A DNA stretch of 64,000 nucleotides, taken from Paenibacillus sp. FSL H3-0469 (GTDB taxonomy: Bacteria; Bacillota; Bacilli; Paenibacillales; Paenibacillaceae). The stretch is taken from the NCBI RefSeq assembly GCF_038051945.1, contig NZ_CP150302.1, positions 1 through 64,000 on the forward strand. Direction: 5' to 3'. The notes under the pieces are model-generated. The model searched no databases. It was not told the origin of the DNA and saw only the letters and a program-made list of their open reading frames with translations. Positions 43,445 to 52,078 of this stretch are shown in pieces. Each line of letters begins with the position of its first letter. Position 1 is the stretch's first letter. The position numbers and the translations under genes are program-made.

Positions 43445-43537
43445 TCCACTCCTATAAGGTATGCTGGTTTCACTGAGAAGCTTGGTTTATGATGAATCAG
43501 GAATGTGAAAGTAGCTGAGATTACTTATAGGAGTGGA
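43445..43537 (+). promoter_or_regulatory. Leader of dapF with perfect inverted repeat over the ribosome site
   Basis: TCCACTCCTATAAG (43445-43458) and CTTATAGGAGTGGA (43524-43537) are perfect 14-base complements separated by 65 bases. A nested pair TTTCAC (about 43468-43473) and GTGAAA (43505-43510) lies inside. The right arm contains the AGGAG that would serve the dapF ATG at 43545, so the folded form would hide it. Confidence 0.65.
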
Positions 43538-43544
43538 CCTGACA

Positions 43545-44381
43545 ATGGAATTTACTAAAATGCACGGTTTGGGCAATGATTTTATTATCGTATTCGGTGA
43601 GGATGAGCTGCCTGGCAATGCCCCGGAGCTGGCAGTTAAGCTGTGCAACCGGTTCTTCGGCATCGGCGCAGACGGACTGGTCTACATTCTCCCTTCGCAG
43701 CGCGGCGATTACATGATGCGTATCATGAACTCTGACGGCTCCGAGGCTGAACAATGCGGCAATGCGATCCGCTGTGTATCCAAATATGTATATGAGCATG
43801 GTCTGGTGGAATCGGAGCAGATTGTCATTGAGACGATTGGCGCCGGAGAACAGAAGGTCTCCCTGAAGGTGAAGGACGGGATCGTGGAGAGCGTAACGGT
43901 GGATATGGGCGAGCCGGTCCTGTCCGGACTGCAGATTCCTGTTGCGATTGACGCGGAGCCTGTACTGGACCAGCCGATTGAAGCGGACGGCGCAGCGTTC
44001 AGATTCACCGCAGTCTCTATGGGGAATCCGCATGCGGTCATTTATGTGGACGATGCAGTATCGTTCGATCTCGCTACCTGGGGACCGAAGCTGGAGGTGC
44101 ACCCGCTCTTCCCGCGTAAAGTGAATGTGGAATTCGCCACTGTCGTAAACCGCAGCCACGTGGATATGCGCGTCTGGGAACGCGGAGCCGGTCCTACCCT
44201 GGCCTGTGGAACAGGAGCCTGCGCTACCCTGGTCTCCTCCGTGCTGAACGGAGTGACGGACCGCTCGGCGGTCATCAGTCTCAAGGGCGGCGACTTGTTC
44301 ATCGAATGGAACGAGCAAGACAATCATGTCTATATGACCGGCCCTGCCCAGGTGGTATACACCGGCTCAGTGGATATCTGA
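43545..44381 (+). CDS. dapF: Diaminopimelate epimerase
   Basis: This 278-residue two-domain epimerase converts LL- to meso-diaminopimelate for lysine and peptidoglycan synthesis. Both catalytic cysteines are present: Cys71 in EQCGNAIR and Cys221 in LACGTGACA. The start motif EFTKMHGLGNDFI is that of the family. The ATG at 43545 is preferred to the GTG at 43533, which sits against the ribosome site. The gene has a remarkable self-complementary leader and its own terminator. It lies in an insert within the yloB-yloC order. Confidence 0.96.
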   Translation: MEFTKMHGLGNDFIIVFGEDELPGNAPELAVKLCNRFFGIGADGLVYILPSQRGDYMMRIMNSDGSEAEQCGNAIRCVSKYVYEHGLVESEQIVIETIGAGEQKVSLKVKDGIVESVTVDMGEPVLSGLQIPVAIDAEPVLDQPIEADGAAFRFTAVSMGNPHAVIYVDDAVSFDLATWGPKLEVHPLFPRKVNVEFATVVNRSHVDMRVWERGAGPTLACGTGACATLVSSVLNGVTDRSAVISLKGGDLFIEWNEQDNHVYMTGPAQVVYTGSVDI

Positions 44382-44407
44382 TATCTGATTTCCATATCAC
44401 TATTTGC

Positions 44408-44440
44408 AAACCTCTGCATACCGGATGCAGGGGTTTTTTA
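44408..44440 (+). terminator. Terminator of dapF
   Basis: A 12-base stem AAACCTCTGCAT/ATGCAGGGGTTT (one wobble) around ACCGG, followed by TTTTA. Confidence 0.92.
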
Positions 44441-44548
44441 TGTAATTCAGAGCCAGTATGAAGCTGGAGTGCGAAAGGAAAGCCGAATAATGGCAGGCAT
44501 ATCCGCGAATAATACAACTCTGCATAGAATCAGGGAGGAGGAGCGGAG

Positions 44549-46216
44549 ATGAAGTCAGGGTCCAACCGAAAGGCACAGAAGGCGGGTACAGAGACTGCAC
44601 CCGGACCGGGACGGCCGCAAGGAGATGTTCCCTTAGGCCTCACAGATACGGTCGCCCAAAGTCTGCTCCACATTCAGACGGAGCTTGGCGACAGCCCGGA
44701 TCTCCTGATCCGCAGAATCCAGATCGGGGGAGCACGCCGCCTGGAAGCAGCCGCTGTTCATCTGAGCGGGCTGGCGGACTCAGCGTCCGTGAATGAATTC
44801 GTGCTGGGCTCGCTGCTGAATCATACAGAGGAGCTGTTCCCCGGCAGCACGGCTGGCGGCGCTGACGGCCCACGGGAGCAAGCTTCGCTCCCGCAGCAGA
44901 TTCTTAGCCGGGCTATGGAGATAGGTGACGCGGAGCTCCAGGAGGATTGGAAGGAGATCATGCTTGCAATTCTCTCCGGGGACACAGCAATTCTGCTGGA
45001 GGGCTGCCGGGCAGCGATTCTGTGCGGGACCAGGGGCGGGGAGCAGCGGGCGGTCAGTGAGCCTTCCTCCCAGCTCGTGGTCCGGGGGCCGAAGGACGGG
45101 TTCGTCGAGTCGGTAGCCACGAACATCTCGCTGATCCGCCGCAGAATCAAATCTGCCAAGCTGCGTCTGGAAGTCATGAAGATCGGTTCCGAGACCCATA
45201 CTCATGTGGCGCTGATGTACATGGAAGGGATTGCAGGGGAGGATCTGATCCGCGAAGCCAGAGACCGGCTGAACAAGATTGTCATCAATGAGATTCTGGA
45301 ATCCGGATATATTGAGGAATTAATTCAGGACAAGACCTTCACACCGTTTCCGACGATCTACAATACGGAACGGCCGGATGTGGCTGCAGGCAATCTGCTC
45401 GAAGGCCGGGTGGTTATTATTGTGGACGGCACACCCTTTGTGCTGATTCTTCCGGCGGTGTTTACGCAGTTTTTTCAGTCTGCCGAGGATTATTCCCAGC
45501 GGTTCGACATTGCCATATTAATGCGGCTGGTCCGTTATTTGAGCTTCCTCGTTCTGATTCTTGGCCCTTCGGTGTACCTGGCGCTGACTACCTATCATTA
45601 TGAGATGATTCCGACCACACTGCTGATTAATCTGCTCTCCCAGCGGGAGAATGTGCCTTTTCCGGCCTTTGTAGAGCTGCTCTTGATGGAGACAGCCTTT
45701 GAAATCCTGCGTGAAGCCGGGGTGCGGATGCCGCGCGCCATCGGGCAGACGGTTTCTGTGGTCGGTGCGCTTATCCTGGGAACGGCGGTAGTAGAGGCGG
45801 GTATAATTACACCCATCATGGTCATCGTAGTGGCGTTGACCGGGATTGCCAGCTTTGCCCTTCCGGCGTATAACATGGCCATTGCCGGGAGAATTATCCG
45901 GTTTGCTTTTCTGATCATGGCCAGTATATTCGGCTTCTATGGGATTACACTGGGTCTGATCCTGCTTGTGGCACATATGAGCAGCCTGAGATCCTTCGGT
46001 GTTCCCTATCTCTTCCCCTTCGTGCCGCTCTCCATTAAAGGGCATAAGGACACGCTGCTAAGAATGCCGCTCTGGCTGAGCGGGCCGGATAAGCCGCCGG
46101 CGCAGATGCGCGCAGAAATGCCGGACTACATGCTGCTGACGACCGGTCATGAGGAGCAGCTCCCCCCGTTGACCCGCAAGAACAGCAGGGCAAAGGAGGA
46201 ACGCCGTGAGGAATAG
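44549..46216 (+). CDS. Spore germinant receptor A subunit (GerA/GerKA family)
   Basis: This 555-residue subunit of a nutrient receptor sits in the inner spore membrane. A soluble N-terminal part of about 300 residues contains the family motifs GPKDGFVESVATNISLIRRRIKS and LEGRVVIIVDGTPFVLILPAVF. About five membrane helices follow (ILMRLVRYLSFLVLILGPSVYLAL, PFPAFVELLLMETAFEILREAGVRMPRAIGQTVSVVGALILGTAVVEAGI). GGAGGAGGAGCGGAG precedes the ATG. It overlaps the C subunit gene by 11 bases. Forespore (sigma-G) expression is expected, but I could not find a convincing promoter. Confidence 0.93.
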   Translation: MKSGSNRKAQKAGTETAPGPGRPQGDVPLGLTDTVAQSLLHIQTELGDSPDLLIRRIQIGGARRLEAAAVHLSGLADSASVNEFVLGSLLNHTEELFPGSTAGGADGPREQASLPQQILSRAMEIGDAELQEDWKEIMLAILSGDTAILLEGCRAAILCGTRGGEQRAVSEPSSQLVVRGPKDGFVESVATNISLIRRRIKSAKLRLEVMKIGSETHTHVALMYMEGIAGEDLIREARDRLNKIVINEILESGYIEELIQDKTFTPFPTIYNTERPDVAAGNLLEGRVVIIVDGTPFVLILPAVFTQFFQSAEDYSQRFDIAILMRLVRYLSFLVLILGPSVYLALTTYHYEMIPTTLLINLLSQRENVPFPAFVELLLMETAFEILREAGVRMPRAIGQTVSVVGALILGTAVVEAGIITPIMVIVVALTGIASFALPAYNMAIAGRIIRFAFLIMASIFGFYGITLGLILLVAHMSSLRSFGVPYLFPFVPLSIKGHKDTLLRMPLWLSGPDKPPAQMRAEMPDYMLLTTGHEEQLPPLTRKNSRAKEERREE

Positions 46217-47408
46217 AATTGTCTGCCTGGTGCTGCTGCTTGTCCTTCCAATGCTGCTGCTTACCGGCTGCTGGGACAGTGTTGAACTCAACCGGCGGGC
46301 GATTGTCTCGGGGGTGGCGATCGACAGGGGCGATTCTGAGGCTGAGCGGTACAAGCTGTCCTTTCAAGTGATTGTAGCGGAGGAAATCTCCGGGGAGAAG
46401 AGCAGAGGCATATCGCCGGTTGCGCTGTACACTGGAACAGGCCGCACGATGTTCGAGGCACTGGCAGACGCTTCCCGCCAAACAGCACGCTTCCTCTCTC
46501 TGGGCCATGTGCGGGTGCTGGTGATCTCGGAGGCGTTCGCCCGCGAAGGCATTAAGGATGTCCTGGATGTGCTGGAGAGGGAGAGTGATACCCGGCTGAA
46601 CAGCCTGATCTTCATCTCTAAGGGACAGCCTGCGCGTGAGATCATGTCCACAATGACCGTGTTCAGCAAAATTCCGGCTAATGATCTGGTGGAGAAGCTG
46701 GAGACGACCTCCAAGCAGTTCGGTTATAACTTCCGCATGGCTGTGGATGATGTGATCCGGGGGATTCAGATCAGAGGAGGCGGTCCGGTGATCAACGGGG
46801 TATACACCAAAGGAGAGTGGACTCCGTCATCGGGCAGCAATGACAGCCTGAAGAATATCGAGCCCCGGTCGATCCTGAGAGTCTCCTCGCTTGCGGCGTT
46901 CAAGGATGACAAGCTGAAGGGCTGGCTTAAGGGTGACGCTGCTCTGGGCACCGTTCTTTTGCATAATCGGATCAAAGAGTTTCCAATTCTGCTTAAGCAG
47001 CAGGATGGCGGTTATCTCTCCTTCAATATCTACCAGTCCCAGGTGTCGCTTGCGGTCGAGTCGTCTGACCCGGAGCATCCGGTCTTTACGGTCAAGATCA
47101 CCCAGCAGGCAGCGCTCAAGGAAGCTCCGAATCCGCTTGATCTTACCTCTCCTAAAGCGCTGGAAGAGCTATCAGACCGGCTTATAAAAGAAAGCGTGAA
47201 GCATATCCAAGCAGCTGTCAGCACCGCCAAAGAAATGGGCAGCGATTATCTCGGATTCGGACAGGCATTGCAGCGGAAGAACCCGCGCGGCTGGAAGAAG
47301 GTCAGGGACCACTGGGAGGACGTATTCGCAGACTGTGAGATCCGGTTCGATGCGGATGTGGTTATCCGGCATACCGATATGCGCAGCAACTCTTTTCAGA
47401 TTCATTAA
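46206..47408 (+). CDS. Spore germinant receptor C subunit, Ger(x)C lipoprotein
   Basis: This 400-residue lipoprotein has a signal peptide (NRIVCLVLLLVLPMLLLTGCWD) ending in the lipobox LLTGC, followed by WDSVELNRRAIVSGVAIDRG, the standard Ger(x)C beginning. It forms the outer part of the receptor. The start is GTG at 46206 inside the end of the A gene, with AAGGAGG upstream. The gene order A-C-B is that of the B. subtilis gerK operon. Confidence 0.93.
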   Translation: MRNRIVCLVLLLVLPMLLLTGCWDSVELNRRAIVSGVAIDRGDSEAERYKLSFQVIVAEEISGEKSRGISPVALYTGTGRTMFEALADASRQTARFLSLGHVRVLVISEAFAREGIKDVLDVLERESDTRLNSLIFISKGQPAREIMSTMTVFSKIPANDLVEKLETTSKQFGYNFRMAVDDVIRGIQIRGGGPVINGVYTKGEWTPSSGSNDSLKNIEPRSILRVSSLAAFKDDKLKGWLKGDAALGTVLLHNRIKEFPILLKQQDGGYLSFNIYQSQVSLAVESSDPEHPVFTVKITQQAALKEAPNPLDLTSPKALEELSDRLIKESVKHIQAAVSTAKEMGSDYLGFGQALQRKNPRGWKKVRDHWEDVFADCEIRFDADVVIRHTDMRSNSFQIH

Positions 47409-47446
47409 GTATGCCGGTAAAGTAACCGGGTGAGGAGGTCCACGGA

Positions 47447-48547
47447 ATGGGTAAGGTCAAAATTGGACTCGGCGAATTCTTCAGCCTGACGGTGCTGTTC
47501 GAGCTGGGCACGGCGCTGGTGGTGAATCTGGGGATGGGGGCGGGCCGGGATGCCTGGCTCTCGATCCTGCTCGGCTGCGCGGCGGGGCTGATCATGTTCA
47601 CGGGATACGCTTATCTGTACCGCAAGTACCCGGACCAGCCTTTTACAGCCTATACACGGCAAATTCTCGGAAAATATATCGGGGCACCGGTAGGCCTGCT
47701 CTATATTATTCTCTACATAAACCTGGCCGCCCGGGATCTGCGCGACGGCAGCACTATGCTCGCAATGGCGACCATGCACAACACTCCGCTGTTCATCTTA
47801 AGTGCCACGATGCTGTTATCGGGAGCTTATGTGCTGCACAAGGGGGTGGAGGTACTGAGCAGAACTTCCGTGGTATTTACGTTTGTCGTTCTGGGGATCG
47901 GCCTGTTCGGTACAGTGATGCTGATGCTCTCCGGTACGATCAATCTGAACAGACTGCTGCCTGTACTGGAGAATGGCTTCCGGCCCGTGCTAAGCTCGGT
48001 GATTCATCAGAATTATATGTTTCCGTTCGGGGAAATGGTGTGCTTCACTATGCTGATGCCGTATCTGTCCAGTGTCAAAAAAGGACCGTGGATCATTGCC
48101 GCCGCCATGGTGTTCTCCGCGCTGCTGCTCAGCTTTACGATGGCGCTGAATATTTCTGTTCTGGGTGCCGACATTGTTGAACGCTCGCCGCTCCCGCTGA
48201 TGCCGACGATCAGCAAGATCTCCGTTTCGGATATCATCCAGCGGGTGGATATTTTTGTGGTCATGGTGCTGATCATCGGGGTGTTTTTCAAAATGGCCGT
48301 CTTCTTCGCTGCCGCACTGATCGGAATCTCGGACCTGTTCAAGCTTCCGTACCGGAGAATGCTCTATCCCTGCGGACTGATCATTCTCTTCACCTCCATG
48401 CTGGATGCACGCAGCTTCATTGAACATCTCGATGAGGGCGGGACCCTGCTGTACAGGGTATATCCTTATTTAATGATAGTCATTCCGGTGCTGCTGGTCA
48501 TCGTGACGGCGGTTCGTGATCATTTCTCCGCTCCCCGGCCGGGCTGA
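47447..48547 (+). CDS. Spore germinant receptor B subunit (GerB family permease)
   Basis: This 366-residue protein has ten predicted membrane helices and belongs to the APC-like GerB group, which forms the nutrient-binding pocket and probable ion channel of the receptor. Family-like segments are IGLGEFFSLTVLFELGTALVV, AARDLRDGSTMLAMATMHNTPLF and HQNYMFPFGEMVCFTMLMPYL. GAGGAGG precedes the ATG. The last 28 bases overlap, tail to tail, a small gene on the minus strand. Confidence 0.93.
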   Translation: MGKVKIGLGEFFSLTVLFELGTALVVNLGMGAGRDAWLSILLGCAAGLIMFTGYAYLYRKYPDQPFTAYTRQILGKYIGAPVGLLYIILYINLAARDLRDGSTMLAMATMHNTPLFILSATMLLSGAYVLHKGVEVLSRTSVVFTFVVLGIGLFGTVMLMLSGTINLNRLLPVLENGFRPVLSSVIHQNYMFPFGEMVCFTMLMPYLSSVKKGPWIIAAAMVFSALLLSFTMALNISVLGADIVERSPLPLMPTISKISVSDIIQRVDIFVVMVLIIGVFFKMAVFFAAALIGISDLFKLPYRRMLYPCGLIILFTSMLDARSFIEHLDEGGTLLYRVYPYLMIVIPVLLVIVTAVRDHFSAPRPG

Positions 48548-48777
48548 CGGCCGCTCACCCAATAGATGGCATCCGGCACGATTAGCAGCAGCACCAGCAC
48601 AGCTGCAGTCAGCTTCTCCGAGGTAGTATAGAGCAGATAATTCAGAATATAGCGGATATTCTCCGCTCCGTAGCCTAACATCAAGTCCAGCAGGTACAGG
48701 TACAGCAGCGAGAGCGCCGACAGCAGGAGAATTACGGTATATTTGCGCAGCAGCAGTTTTCTGGTTTTTTTCTTCAT
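48520..48777 (-). CDS. Small two-helix membrane protein next to the ger operon
   Basis: This 85-residue protein has two hydrophobic helices, TVILLLSALSLLYLYLLDLML and LTAAVLVLLLIVPDAIYWV, a basic start (KKKTRKLLLRK) and a charged end. AAGGAGACTGCATAA before the ATG is a strong ribosome site, which supports a real gene. Its 3' end overlaps the end of the GerB-type gene on the other strand by 28 bases. Small two-helix 'D' proteins are known beside germinant receptor operons and tune their response. This could be one, but the antisense orientation is unusual and sequence alone does not prove it. Confidence 0.65.
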   Translation of the reverse strand: MKKKTRKLLLRKYTVILLLSALSLLYLYLLDLMLGYGAENIRYILNYLLYTTSEKLTAAVLVLLLIVPDAIYWVSGRQPGRGAEK

Positions 48778-48900
48778 TTATGCAGTCTCCTTCCGTCAAG
48801 ATTAAGCGTAGTATGAATCAATTGACGGACCGGCATACAAGAATAATGGACGGCCGCCTCTTTTGCCTGCTAAAGCTTATCATCCATCCCGATTTATGTT

Positions 48901-48921
48901 ACATTAGTATGAAACTAATGT
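48901..48921 (+). promoter_or_regulatory. Perfect inverted repeat before the yitJ-type gene
   Basis: ACATTAGT (48901-48908) and ACTAATGT (48914-48921) are perfect eight-base arms around a five-base centre, just upstream of the ribosome site. It may be a repressor operator or an RNA hairpin. No S-box consensus is present in the 166-base gap. Confidence 0.5.
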
Positions 48922-48943
48922 CAGTCAAGGGGAGGTTCTTGCG

Positions 48944-50818
48944 GTGAAGCCGGATTTGCGCTCTGCATGGGAGAAGAACGTATTAGTCGGAGACGGAGCG
49001 ATGGGAACTTTTTTGTATCAAAAGGGTTTCCCTGTCGGCATCTCCTACGAGGAATTGAATCTGACCTCACCGGAGGTCATTGAGGATGTGCACCGCAGCT
49101 ATATCAATGCAGGTGCTGTACTGCTGGAGAGTAATACCTACTCCGCGAACTACGACAAGCTGTCGAAGTTCGGATTGGAAGCCAAGGTGGCGGATATCAA
49201 CCGTGCGGGTGTCCGCATTGCCCGCCGGGCTGCCGGCGAGAACGGTTATGTGGTCGGAGCCATCGGCTCGATCCGCGCCGGCAAACGGGCGAATCTGTCC
49301 TCCTCCGAGCTGAAGAGATTCTTCTCGCAGCAGATTGCTGCGCTTCTGGAGGAAGCGCCGGACGGAATCATGCTGGAGACCTTCTATGATGTCGAGGAGC
49401 TTCATCTGGCGCTAAAGGCTGTGCGCAAGCTTAGTACGCTGCCTGTAATCTGCCAGCTGGCTGTGGACGATTCGGCGCGGACGCTGGACGGTTTAACCCT
49501 GCCGGAAGCTTTCCATATTCTGCAGCAGGACGGAGCGGACGTAATCGGCTTCAACTGCAACACCGGACCGAACGGAATCAAGCGTGCGCTGGGTACGCTG
49601 CAGGGCAAGCTGGCGCTGCCGGTGTCGATCTATCCGAATGCGGGCGTAGCCGATTATGTAGACGGCCAATACCGCTACGGGGCATCACCGGAGTATTTCG
49701 GCCAGATGGCACCGGTGTTCGCGGATATGGGCAGCCGGATTATCGGGGGCTGCTGCGGCACCACTCCTAAGCATATCGCTGAAATCTCCGCTGCCTTGAA
49801 GGGCTATGTGGTGGAGCCGCTGCCTGAGCCCGCTGCCTTCAGCGCGCCTGAGAGGATTGCGGTGCAGGAGCATTTGGCGGATGACGAGGGGCAGGGAGGC
49901 GGCGAACCGACGCTTGTCGATCTGGTCAAGGAACGCCACACCGTTATCGTAGAGCTTGACCCTCCGCGCGATCTGGACATCGCGAAGTTCATGAAGGGGG
50001 CAGAAGCGCTGCGCCGGGCCGGAGCTGATGCCCTGACGCTGGCCGATAATTCGCTTGCTGTAACCCGGATGAGCAATATGGCGCTGGGGCATCTGGTGCA
50101 GGCCCGCACAGGCCTGAGGCCGCTGGTGCATATTGCCTGCCGCGACCGCAACTTGATTGGCACCCAGTCGCATCTGATGGGCTTCGACGCGCTGGGGATT
50201 GACCATGTGCTGGCCGTGACCGGAGATCCTGCCCGGTTCGGGGATCTGCCCGGCTCAAGCTCGATCTATGACCTGACTTCCTTTGAAATTATACGTATGA
50301 TTAAGCAGCTCAATGACGGCGTGGCCTTCTCCGGCAAGCCGCTCAAGCAGAACGCGAAGTTCGTCATCGGCGCAGCGTTCAATCCCAATGTCAAGCATCT
50401 GGACAAAGCGGTCGAGCGCCTGGAGAAGAAGATTGCCTCGGGTGCGGATTATATTATGACCCAGCCTGTGTATGATCCTGAATTGATTGCCCGGATGGCC
50501 AAGGCTACCGAGCACCTGGATATTCCGATCTTCATCGGCATTATGCCGTTGGCCAGCGGACGCAATGCCGAGTACCTGCATAATGAGGTTCCGGGCATTC
50601 AGCTCTCTGCCGAGGTCCGCAGCCGGATGGCCGGACTCGAAGGCGAAGCGGGCCGGGCCGAAGGGGTACTGATCGCTAAGGAGCTGCTGGATGCGGCGGT
50701 TGCACATTTTAACGGAATCTATCTGATTACGCCGTTTATGTTCTATGATATGAGCGTGCAGCTGCTGGAGTATATTTGGGAGAAGCAAGGACGTAAGTTA
50801 TCCCCCTTGTTTCGCTAG
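48944..50818 (+). CDS. yitJ: Bifunctional homocysteine S-methyltransferase / methylenetetrahydrofolate reductase
   Basis: This 624-residue fusion has two halves. Residues 1-290 are a homocysteine methyltransferase barrel (GDGAMGTFLYQKG, GFNCNTGPNG and the zinc-binding pair in IIGGCCGTTPKHI). Residues from about 325 on are a flavin-type methylenetetrahydrofolate reductase (VELDPPRDLDIAKFM, DALTLADNS, HIACRDRN, VTGDPARF, YIMTQPVYD). It makes methionine, as YitJ does. In B. subtilis yitJ is under a SAM riboswitch; here none is visible, and a short inverted repeat stands in its place. The GTG start has GGGGAGG upstream. Confidence 0.92.
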   Translation: MKPDLRSAWEKNVLVGDGAMGTFLYQKGFPVGISYEELNLTSPEVIEDVHRSYINAGAVLLESNTYSANYDKLSKFGLEAKVADINRAGVRIARRAAGENGYVVGAIGSIRAGKRANLSSSELKRFFSQQIAALLEEAPDGIMLETFYDVEELHLALKAVRKLSTLPVICQLAVDDSARTLDGLTLPEAFHILQQDGADVIGFNCNTGPNGIKRALGTLQGKLALPVSIYPNAGVADYVDGQYRYGASPEYFGQMAPVFADMGSRIIGGCCGTTPKHIAEISAALKGYVVEPLPEPAAFSAPERIAVQEHLADDEGQGGGEPTLVDLVKERHTVIVELDPPRDLDIAKFMKGAEALRRAGADALTLADNSLAVTRMSNMALGHLVQARTGLRPLVHIACRDRNLIGTQSHLMGFDALGIDHVLAVTGDPARFGDLPGSSSIYDLTSFEIIRMIKQLNDGVAFSGKPLKQNAKFVIGAAFNPNVKHLDKAVERLEKKIASGADYIMTQPVYDPELIARMAKATEHLDIPIFIGIMPLASGRNAEYLHNEVPGIQLSAEVRSRMAGLEGEAGRAEGVLIAKELLDAAVAHFNGIYLITPFMFYDMSVQLLEYIWEKQGRKLSPLFR

Positions 50819-50835
50819 TAATAATCAATTACAAT
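50807..50835 (+). promoter_or_regulatory. Sigma-A promoter of the yloC-remA-gmk-rpoZ unit
   Basis: TTGTTT (50807-50812), 17 bases, TACAAT (50830-50835). The -35 lies within the last codons of the yitJ-type gene. The -10 overlaps the inverted pair ATTACA/TGTAAT (50828-50843). Confidence 0.65.
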
Positions 50836-50856
50836 AGTGTAATGGATGTGATTCCG

Positions 50857-51747
50857 TTGTCATATAGTATGACCGGATACGGTCAGTCAGCCCTGCAATC
50901 CGGCGGACACAAGATAACGTTCGAGGTCAAATCGGTGAATAACCGGTACTGCGAAGTTGTGCTGCGGTTGCCCAGGGAATGGACGGGGTATGAGGATAGG
51001 CTGCGCAGAATGGTTCAGGCTCATATCAGACGGGGACGGGTAGATGTTATTATTAATAGAGAACTCACCGACGGGGCGGCTGACACGCCTGTGCTGGACC
51101 GCCGCAGGGTGAGCGCCTATCTTGATGCAGCGGAGGTACTGGTCCGGGAGTATGGCTTCAAGGGAGAGTTGTCCCTGCGGGATATCCTTGCTATGCCCGG
51201 TGTGATGGAACCGAAGGAAGAGACGGCTGCGGATGACGCCTCCGGAGAACTTGCAGATCTTCTGGAGCAGGGTCTCCAGCTTAGTCTGGAGGCCCTGCTG
51301 GAGATGCGCGGACGGGAAGGCTCCTATTTGGCGGCCGATCTGACGCGCAGACTTGACCGCCTGGAAGAGCTGCATGCCGGAATCAGCAGATATGCGCCTC
51401 TGGTTGTGGAGGAGCAGCGCGAGAAGCTGCGGCAACGGCTTAACCTGCTGAATGACGGGAGCTTCCCCTGGGATGAGCATAAATTCGGCATGGAGATGGC
51501 TATTTTCGCCGACCGCTGCAATATAGATGAGGAGCTGACCCGGCTTCACAGCCATTTCGGCCAGTGCCGGGCCTTGCTGCTGGGCAGCGAGCCTGCCGGA
51601 CGCAAGCTTGATTTTCTGATCCAGGAGATGAACAGGGAAACTAACACAATAGGGTCGAAGTGCACTCATCTGGCGGTTGTGAATCTGACGCTTGATATGA
51701 AGGCGGAGCTTGAGAAGATTCGCGAACAGGCGGCGAACCTCGAATGA
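50857..51747 (+). CDS. yloC: YicC/YloC family endoribonuclease
   Basis: This 296-residue protein begins with the family motif SYSMTGYGQ and ends with the DUF1732 region (FLIQEMNRETNTIGSKCTHLAVVNLTLDMKAELEKIREQAANLE). E. coli YicC is an RNase; the bacillar role is less clear. I choose the TTG at 50857: GGATGTGAT, nearly the full anti-Shine-Dalgarno complement, lies 4 bases upstream, and this start gives the family N-terminus. The ATG at 50842 lies inside that ribosome site. It is the first gene of the unit with remA and gmk. Confidence 0.92.
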   Translation: MSYSMTGYGQSALQSGGHKITFEVKSVNNRYCEVVLRLPREWTGYEDRLRRMVQAHIRRGRVDVIINRELTDGAADTPVLDRRRVSAYLDAAEVLVREYGFKGELSLRDILAMPGVMEPKEETAADDASGELADLLEQGLQLSLEALLEMRGREGSYLAADLTRRLDRLEELHAGISRYAPLVVEEQREKLRQRLNLLNDGSFPWDEHKFGMEMAIFADRCNIDEELTRLHSHFGQCRALLLGSEPAGRKLDFLIQEMNRETNTIGSKCTHLAVVNLTLDMKAELEKIREQAANLE

Positions 51748-51799
51748 CAGGAACCAGTGAGCAAGCTATGATGTTACTTATGGGGGGAACAACCGGAAC

Positions 51800-52060
51800 A
51801 TGGCAATCAAATTAATCAACATCGGCTTTGGGAATATCGTGTCAGCGAACCGCATTATTTCCATTGTCAGCCCAGAATCGGCACCGATTAAGAGAATTAT
51901 CCAGGAGGCCAGAGACAGGCATATGCTGATCGATGCCACCTACGGAAGGCGGACGCGGGCTGTTATTATTACCGACAGCGACCATGTGATTCTCTCGGCT
52001 GTACAGCCTGAGACGGTAGCTCACCGCCTATCCAGCAAAGACGACGATAACGATGAATAA
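51800..52060 (+). CDS. remA: Extracellular matrix regulator RemA
   Basis: This 86-residue protein matches RemA (YlzA, DUF370): [76 protein letters not shown]. It forms ring-shaped oligomers that bind DNA and activates biofilm matrix operons in B. subtilis. The conserved arginines of [11 protein letters not shown] and YGRRTRA are present. GGGGGGAACAACCGGAAC lies upstream. It sits between yloC and gmk, as in B. subtilis. Confidence 0.96.
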   Translation: MAIKLINIGFGNIVSANRIISIVSPESAPIKRIIQEARDRHMLIDATYGRRTRAVIITDSDHVILSAVQPETVAHRLSSKDDDNDE

Positions 52061-52078
52061 CAACAAATGGAGTGTACT

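Noticed and set aside
43430..43544. Lysine riboswitch before dapF
   Set aside because: The leader is too short and lacks the conserved lysine-box core; only a simple long-range inverted repeat is seen.
48778..48943. SAM riboswitch before the yitJ-type gene
   Set aside because: None of the S-box core sequences can be found in the 166-base gap.
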